Assembly (NCBI GenBank): GCA_014376885.1
Contig: JACMQR010000075.1
Span: 1 to 5,116, forward strand
DNA length: 5,116 nt
Direction of reading: 5' to 3'
DNA from: Polaromonas sp.
Lineage (GTDB): Bacteria; Pseudomonadota; Gammaproteobacteria; Burkholderiales; Burkholderiaceae_C
Shown: in pieces, positions 1-5,116 of the stretch
Layout of the letters: each line of letters opens with the position of its first letter
How positions within the stretch are numbered: position 1 is the first letter of the stretch
Made by a program: the position numbers and the translations under genes
Notes under the pieces: model-generated
The model's input: only the letters and a program-made list of their open reading frames with translations
The model's database searches: none
Told to the model about the DNA's origin: nothing

Positions 1-870
1 ACTGGCGGCGATATGGTGTGACGACACCCTGATCAGCAAGCGGATTTCCTTGGCGGATTCTGCCGAGCGCTGGGCCAGCGAGCGAACTTCACTGGCCACC
101 ACAGAAAAACCCCGGCCTGATTCGCCTGCACGGGCGGCTTCTACGGCTGCGTTGAGTGCCAAAATATTGGTTTGAAATGCCAGGCCATCGATGACGCTTA
201 CGATTTCATCCATGCGCTTGGCACTACCCTGCACTGCCTCAACCGCTTCAATAGCCTCGACCATGCAGGCCGCCCCGCCATTGGCCAGATTTCGGACCTG
301 ACCAGCCTGTATATTGGCGTCGCTGGCGGTGTTTGCGTTGGCGCGAACAGTGGAAGACAACTGCGCCACGCTAGCAGCAGTTTGCTCTAGACTGGCAGCC
401 TGCTGTTCGGTGCGATCGGACAGGTTACGGTTGCCAATGGCCAGGCTTTTGCCCGAATGCGCGACAAAAGCGGCATTGCTGCGAACGTTGGCCACCATGC
501 CCGACAATGTGCGGCTGAGTTTTTCCACCGATGCAGCCAGGATGCCGAGCTCATCCTGGCTGCGGTCGAGGACGAGGCTCAGGCGCAGTTCACCGGCAAT
601 CATTTTTTCTGTTGCCACCATTATCTGGCCCAGATCCTGCGCAACGCTGCGATTCAGAGCCAGTAAAAAATACACCAGCAGCAACATGCCCACGCCGTTG
701 GCGATGGCCCCCCTGACAAAGTCGCTGCCGGCGCTGGCATCCCCGATAAGCTGCCAGACCACCACCATCAACGGGAGGGCAGCAATCAATGCCAGCAGCA
801 CCAGCTTGCCAGCAAAGTGCCGGCGGCGCATCAGCCAGATAGCGGGAAATAACAGCTTGGCAAACATCAT
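1..870 (-). CDS. Methyl-accepting chemotaxis protein lacking a periplasmic sensor domain (C-terminus cut by window edge)
   Basis: Inner-membrane chemoreceptor fragment of 290 residues that should signal to CheA/CheW. There is no stop in the window, so the C-terminus lies off the left edge. Seen: a basic N-terminus (RRR at 15-17), a hydrophobic helix at about 23-42, only about 11 residues between helices, a second helix at about 54-72, then a HAMP-like segment (about 71-123, with DELG at 106-109). A long coiled-coil region follows, with a methylation-helix-like stretch ([14 protein letters not shown], 154-167). The invariant hairpin tip ([20 protein letters not shown], 231-250) is intact and is followed by [19 protein letters not shown]. 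Tip and flanks match the family signature very closely. The start is the ATG pair at 870/867; a weak GGA lies 6 nt upstream of the first. The frame is open to about 972, but no better start is visible. The ligand cannot be predicted. Family call is near certain; the exact start is moderately sure. Confidence 0.93.
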   Translation of the reverse strand, partial: MMFAKLLFPAIWLMRRRHFAGKLVLLALIAALPLMVVVWQLIGDASAGSDFVRGAIANGVGMLLLVYFLLALNRSVAQDLGQIMVATEKMIAGELRLSLVLDRSQDELGILAASVEKLSRTLSGMVANVRSNAAFVAHSGKSLAIGNRNLSDRTEQQAASLEQTAASVAQLSSTVRANANTASDANIQAGQVRNLANGGAACMVEAIEAVEAVQGSAKRMDEIVSVIDGLAFQTNILALNAAVEAARAGESGRGFSVVASEVRSLAQRSAESAKEIRLLIRVSSHHIAAS

Positions 871-889
871 TTTTAGTCCGTAATTCTGG

Positions 890-921
890 AACAAAAGGGC
901 GTAGCCGTCATAGGCCACGCC
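890..921 (-). terminator. Probable intrinsic terminator (or leader attenuator)
   Basis: Read on the minus strand, GGCGTGGCC and GGCTACGCC form a 9-bp GC-rich stem (913-921 with 898-906) with one G-U wobble and a 6-nt loop (907-912). It is followed by CTTTTGTT (897 to 890). The wobble pairs only in minus-strand RNA; the plus-strand version has an A/C mismatch and no U-run after it, so the orientation is clear. The U-tract is short and broken by C and G, so efficiency may be partial. It lies 177 nt after the VOC stop and 20 nt before the chemoreceptor ATG, so it could end the carboxylase transcript or act in the chemoreceptor leader. Confidence 0.55.
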
Positions 922-947
922 AGATCCGCACAAAAGGCTTGAGCAGG

Positions 948-976
948 TAGAAGAACAGGCACTGTTCAACAGTCAA
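948..976 (-). promoter_or_regulatory. Weak sigma70-like promoter candidate for the chemoreceptor gene
   Basis: TTGACT (971-976 read on the minus strand) matches five of six bases of the -35 consensus. At 16-18 nt spacing the -10 candidates (CTTCTA or overlapping hexamers) are poor. A transcript starting here would run through the 890-921 hairpin before the chemoreceptor ATG. I see no flagellar sigma28-type motif in the spacer. Offered only as the best visible candidate. Confidence 0.2.
961..973. promoter_or_regulatory. 13-bp palindrome, possible operator
   Basis: ACTGTT-C-AACAGT is a perfect 6-bp inverted repeat around one central base. It overlaps the TTGACT hexamer by three bases, the usual place for a repressor site. 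It carries CTGT and ACAG half-motifs like a LexA box, but their spacing is far too short for LexA. The binding protein, if any, is unknown. Confidence 0.25.
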
Positions 977-991
977 TTCGCAAGCTAGCAT

Positions 992-1015
992 CCAGAGGTT
1001 GACGCCGGCCTCTGG
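992..1015. repeat. 7-bp inverted repeat downstream of the VOC gene
   Basis: CCAGAGG (992-998) and CCTCTGG (1009-1015) are perfect reverse complements around a 10-nt loop. The hairpin begins 82 nt after the VOC stop codon. No U-run follows on either strand, so it is not a classical intrinsic terminator. It could protect the 3' end of the carboxylase mRNA or be chance in GC-rich DNA. Confidence 0.35.
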
Positions 1016-1097
1016 CCGCCCGCTACCAGCACATTAGCTTTGGTTGCGTCAGTGTGGTCGCAAACTGCTGACGTCGATGTTGCAAACAAATGGCTTT

Positions 1098-1573
1098 TTA
1101 GCTGCCAGTTTGTGCGCCAAATGCGCTGATCACCCCAACTGGTGCCTGCACCAGTTCAATCAGCACGCCCTCGCCCGCAATCGGGAACGCATCATTGGAT
1201 TTGGGATGCAGAAAGCAGATGTCATAGCCTGCCGCGCCCTTGCGAATGCCGCCTGGCGCAAAGCGCACGCCCTGCGCGGTGAGCCATTCGACTGCCGCAG
1301 GCAAGTCGTCAATCCACAAGCCCACATGGTTTAGCGGCGTCGCATGCACGGCGGGTTTCTTGTCGATGTCCACCGGCTGCATCAGGTCGACTTCCACCTT
1401 GAAAGGGCCGCTGCCAAGGGTGCAGATGTCCTCATCGACATTTTCCCGCTGGCTGACGAAATTTCCGGTGACTTCAAGCCCGAGCATGTCCACCCACAGG
1501 GTACGTAGCCGCGCCTTGCTGGTGCTGCCAATGGCGATTTGCTGGATGCCAAGAACCTTGAACGGACGGGGAC

Positions 1574-1577
<4 letters not shown>
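1098..1577 (-). CDS. VOC-superfamily protein, probable methylmalonyl-CoA epimerase
   Basis: A 159-residue soluble protein with two VOC (glyoxalase-fold) halves, roughly residues 9-68 and 82-145. In the pcc context the expected job is conversion of (S)- to (R)-methylmalonyl-CoA. Seen: the second half fits epimerases well, with [11 protein letters not shown] (82-92), an FLHPK segment (122-126) and VLIELVQ (138-144), giving metal ligands H84 and E141. The first half deviates: Q13 stands where epimerases have His, and D64 where they have Gln or Glu. The ATG at 1577 was chosen because it overlaps the pccA stop as ATGA and has GGAG 5 nt upstream. The same frame stays open to 1991, but that part lies antiparallel-free inside pccA in another frame and encodes no VOC sequence. 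VOC membership is sure. Epimerase function rests partly on neighbours; another CoA-linked or glyoxalase-type role is possible. Confidence 0.88.
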
Positions 1578-3622
<2,045 letters not shown>

Positions 3623-3630
3623 GGTCTTTT

Positions 3631-3635
3631 TCCTT
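3631..3635 (-). promoter_or_regulatory. Ribosome binding site of pccA
   Basis: AAGGA on the minus strand sits 8 nt before the pccA ATG, within the 18-bp gap after the pccB TAA. It confirms the pccA start. The gap is too short for an independent promoter or terminator, so the two genes are almost certainly co-transcribed. Confidence 0.8.
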
Positions 3636-3640
3636 GGCGC

Positions 3641-5116
3641 TTACAGCGGAATGTTGCCGTGCTTGCGCCACGGATTTTCAAGCTTCTTGTCCTTGAGCAT
3701 CACCAGACTGCGGCAGATGCGCTTGCGGGTTTCGTGCGGCAAGATGACATCGTCGATAAAGCCGCGCGCGCCGGCGACAAACGGGTTGGCAAACCGCGCC
3801 TTGTACTCGGCCTCTCGGGCGGCCAGCTTGACCGGGTCGCCTTTGTCCTCGCGAAAGATGATTTCGTCCGCCCCCTTGGCGCCCATCACCGCGATTTCGG
3901 CATTCGGCCAGGCGAAATTGACATCGCCGCGCAGGTGCTTGGAGCTCATCACGTCATACGCGCCGCCATAGGCCTTGCGGGTGATCACGGTGATCTTCGG
4001 CACGGTGCATTCGGCATACGCATAAAGCAGTTTGGCGCCGTGCTTGATGATGCCGCCGTATTCCTGCGCCGTTCCGGGCATGAAGCCGGGCACATCGACA
4101 AAGGTGATGACCGGGATGTTGAAGGCGTCGCAAAAGCGTACGAAGCGCGCCGCCTTGACCGAGCTCTTGATGTCCAGGCAACCGGCCAGCACCAAGGGCT
4201 GGTTGGCGACGATGCCGACCGACTGGCCTTCCATGCGGGCAAAGCCGATGATGATGTTCTTGGCGTATTCGGGCTGGATCTCGAAGAAATCGCCGTCGTC
4301 GACGGTCTTGGCGATCAGTTCCTTCATGTCATAGGCTTTGTTCGGGTTTTCCGGCACCAAGGTGTCCAGGCTGCGGTCCATGCGGCCAGCCGGGTCGGCG
4401 CTGGGGCGCACCGGCGCTTTTTCGCGGTTGTTCAGCGGCAGGTAGTTGTACAGCCGGCGCAGCATGACCAGCGCCTCGACATCGTTCTCGAACGCCAGGT
4501 CGGCCACGCCGCTTTTGGTGGTGTGGCTGATGGCGCCGCCCAGTTCTTCGGCCGTGACTTCCTCGTGCGTCACGGTTTTCACCACCTCCGGGCCAGTTAC
4601 GAACATGTAGGAAGAGTCTTTGACCATGAAGATGAAGTCGGTCATGGCCGGCGAGTACACCGCGCCGCCAGCCGACGGACCCATGATCATGCTGATCTGC
4701 GGAATCACGCCGCTGGCCATCACATTGCGCTGGAACACGTCGGCATAACCCCCAAGCGACGCCACGCCCTCCTGGATACGCGCACCGCCCGAGTCGTTCA
4801 GGCCGATCACCGGCGCGCCGACCTTCATGGCCTGGTCCATCACCTTGCAGATTTTCTCGGCATGCGCTTCGCTCAAGGCGCCGCCAAACACGGTGAAATC
4901 CTGGCTGAAGACGAACACCAGCCGGCCGTTGATCATGCCGTAGCCGGTGACCACGCCGTCGCCCGGAATCTTGTTGTCCTGCATGCCGAAGTCGCTGCAG
5001 CGGTGCTCGACAAACATGTCCCACTCCTCGAACGTGCCTTCGTCGAGCAGCACGTCGAGCCGCTCCCGGGCGGTCAGCTTGCCTTTGCCATGCTGCGCGT
5101 CGATGCGCTTTTGGCC
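3641..5116 (-). CDS. pccB: Propionyl-CoA carboxylase beta subunit, carboxyltransferase (N-terminus cut by window edge)
   Basis: Carboxyltransferase that moves CO2 from carboxybiotin on PccA to propionyl-CoA; the family usually assembles as alpha6beta6. The frame is open to the right edge, giving 491 residues beginning [20 protein letters not shown]. Family members are about 510 residues, so about 20 are missing. The GTG at 5053 is an internal valine codon, not a start. Seen, by fragment position: EHRCSDFGM (37-45); the N-domain crotonase-like stretch SGGARIQEG (109-117) and [12 protein letters not shown] (147-158); C-domain [10 protein letters not shown] (339-348) and [16 protein letters not shown] (380-395). 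These glycine-rich segments form the two oxyanion holes in the family. D388, in AYDVM, aligns with the residue known to favour propionyl-CoA in Streptomyces PccB. It ends in TAA 18 bp before pccA. Methylmalonyl-CoA decarboxylase alpha is a relative, but a dedicated biotin carboxylase partner argues against it. Confidence 0.95.
   Translation of the reverse strand, partial: GQKRIDAQHGKGKLTARERLDVLLDEGTFEEWDMFVEHRCSDFGMQDNKIPGDGVVTGYGMINGRLVFVFSQDFTVFGGALSEAHAEKICKVMDQAMKVGAPVIGLNDSGGARIQEGVASLGGYADVFQRNVMASGVIPQISMIMGPSAGGAVYSPAMTDFIFMVKDSSYMFVTGPEVVKTVTHEEVTAEELGGAISHTTKSGVADLAFENDVEALVMLRRLYNYLPLNNREKAPVRPSADPAGRMDRSLDTLVPENPNKAYDMKELIAKTVDDGDFFEIQPEYAKNIIIGFARMEGQSVGIVANQPLVLAGCLDIKSSVKAARFVRFCDAFNIPVITFVDVPGFMPGTAQEYGGIIKHGAKLLYAYAECTVPKITVITRKAYGGAYDVMSSKHLRGDVNFAWPNAEIAVMGAKGADEIIFREDKGDPVKLAAREAEYKARFANPFVAGARGFIDDVILPHETRKRICRSLVMLKDKKLENPWRKHGNIPL

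Larger units (their letters stand above)
871..1097. other. Noncoding spacer between the carboxylase operon and the chemoreceptor gene
   Basis: This 227-bp stretch follows the VOC gene's TAA and precedes the chemoreceptor ATG on the minus strand. I see no credible coding region, tRNA or riboswitch in it. It contains the 992-1015 inverted repeat, the 961-973 palindrome, a possible -35 hexamer at 971-976, and the terminator-like hairpin at 890-921. It must hold the 3' end of the carboxylase transcript and, unless the two are co-transcribed, the promoter of the chemoreceptor. Confidence 0.7.

Noticed and set aside
314..883. 189-codon open frame on the plus strand
   Set aside because: It is the antisense of the chemoreceptor gene, whose minus-strand translation contains invariant family motifs; the plus-strand product resembles nothing and is a by-product of GC-rich codon use.
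961..973. LexA (SOS) box
   Set aside because: CTGT and ACAG are present but separated by only 3 bases; the LexA consensus needs 8.
1046..1073. Inverted repeat CGTCAG...CTGACG as a terminator
   Set aside because: Only 6 bp with a 15-nt loop and no U-run; likely chance.
871..1097. Flagellar sigma28 promoter for the chemoreceptor
   Set aside because: No TAAA / GCCGATAA-like pair at the right spacing is visible.
4329..5024. 231-codon open frame on the minus strand
   Set aside because: It is an out-of-frame shadow inside pccB, whose own frame shows unbroken carboxyltransferase motifs.
5051..5053. GTG as the start of pccB
   Set aside because: The frame continues upstream with [21 protein letters not shown], which is conserved N-terminal PccB sequence, so the true start lies beyond the right edge.

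Overview
This 5.1 kb window looks like a betaproteobacterial chromosome, most likely Burkholderiales and probably Comamonadaceae (a Polaromonas- or Rhodoferax-like organism). The basis is high GC, strong G/C third-position bias in the carboxylase genes, and protein sequences that resemble that family from memory. No database search was possible. All four genes lie on the minus strand, so transcription runs from right to left.

Right and centre (1098-5116): an acyl-CoA carboxylase cluster in the order pccB (5' end outside the window) > pccA > a VOC-superfamily gene. pccB and pccA are separated by 18 bp, with a clear ribosome binding site in the gap. pccA and the VOC gene overlap by 4 bp (ATGA). 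PccB is the carboxyltransferase and PccA carries biotin carboxylase, holoenzyme-bridging and biotin-carrier domains. Together they should form propionyl-CoA carboxylase, making (S)-methylmalonyl-CoA from propionyl-CoA and bicarbonate. The VOC protein sits where a methylmalonyl-CoA epimerase is expected. That enzyme would pass the product to a B12-dependent mutase and on to succinyl-CoA, but several of its expected metal-site residues are substituted. A mutase or its meaB chaperone may lie beyond the right edge; this is not visible here.

Spacer (871-1097): 227 bp without a credible gene. It holds a 7-bp inverted repeat, a 13-bp near-perfect palindrome overlapping a TTGACT hexamer, and a 9-bp GC-rich hairpin followed by a broken U-tract. 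The hairpin reads as an intrinsic terminator on the minus strand and lies only about 20 nt before the next start codon.

Left (1-870): the first 290 codons of a methyl-accepting chemotaxis protein, cut by the left edge. It has two closely spaced membrane helices, a HAMP domain and the conserved signalling hairpin, but no room for a periplasmic ligand-binding domain.

Overall this is mostly ordinary core metabolism beside a chemoreceptor. I found no new defence or mobile system. The points worth checking are the altered VOC metal site, the sensor-less receptor, and the hairpin and palindrome in the receptor's leader region.
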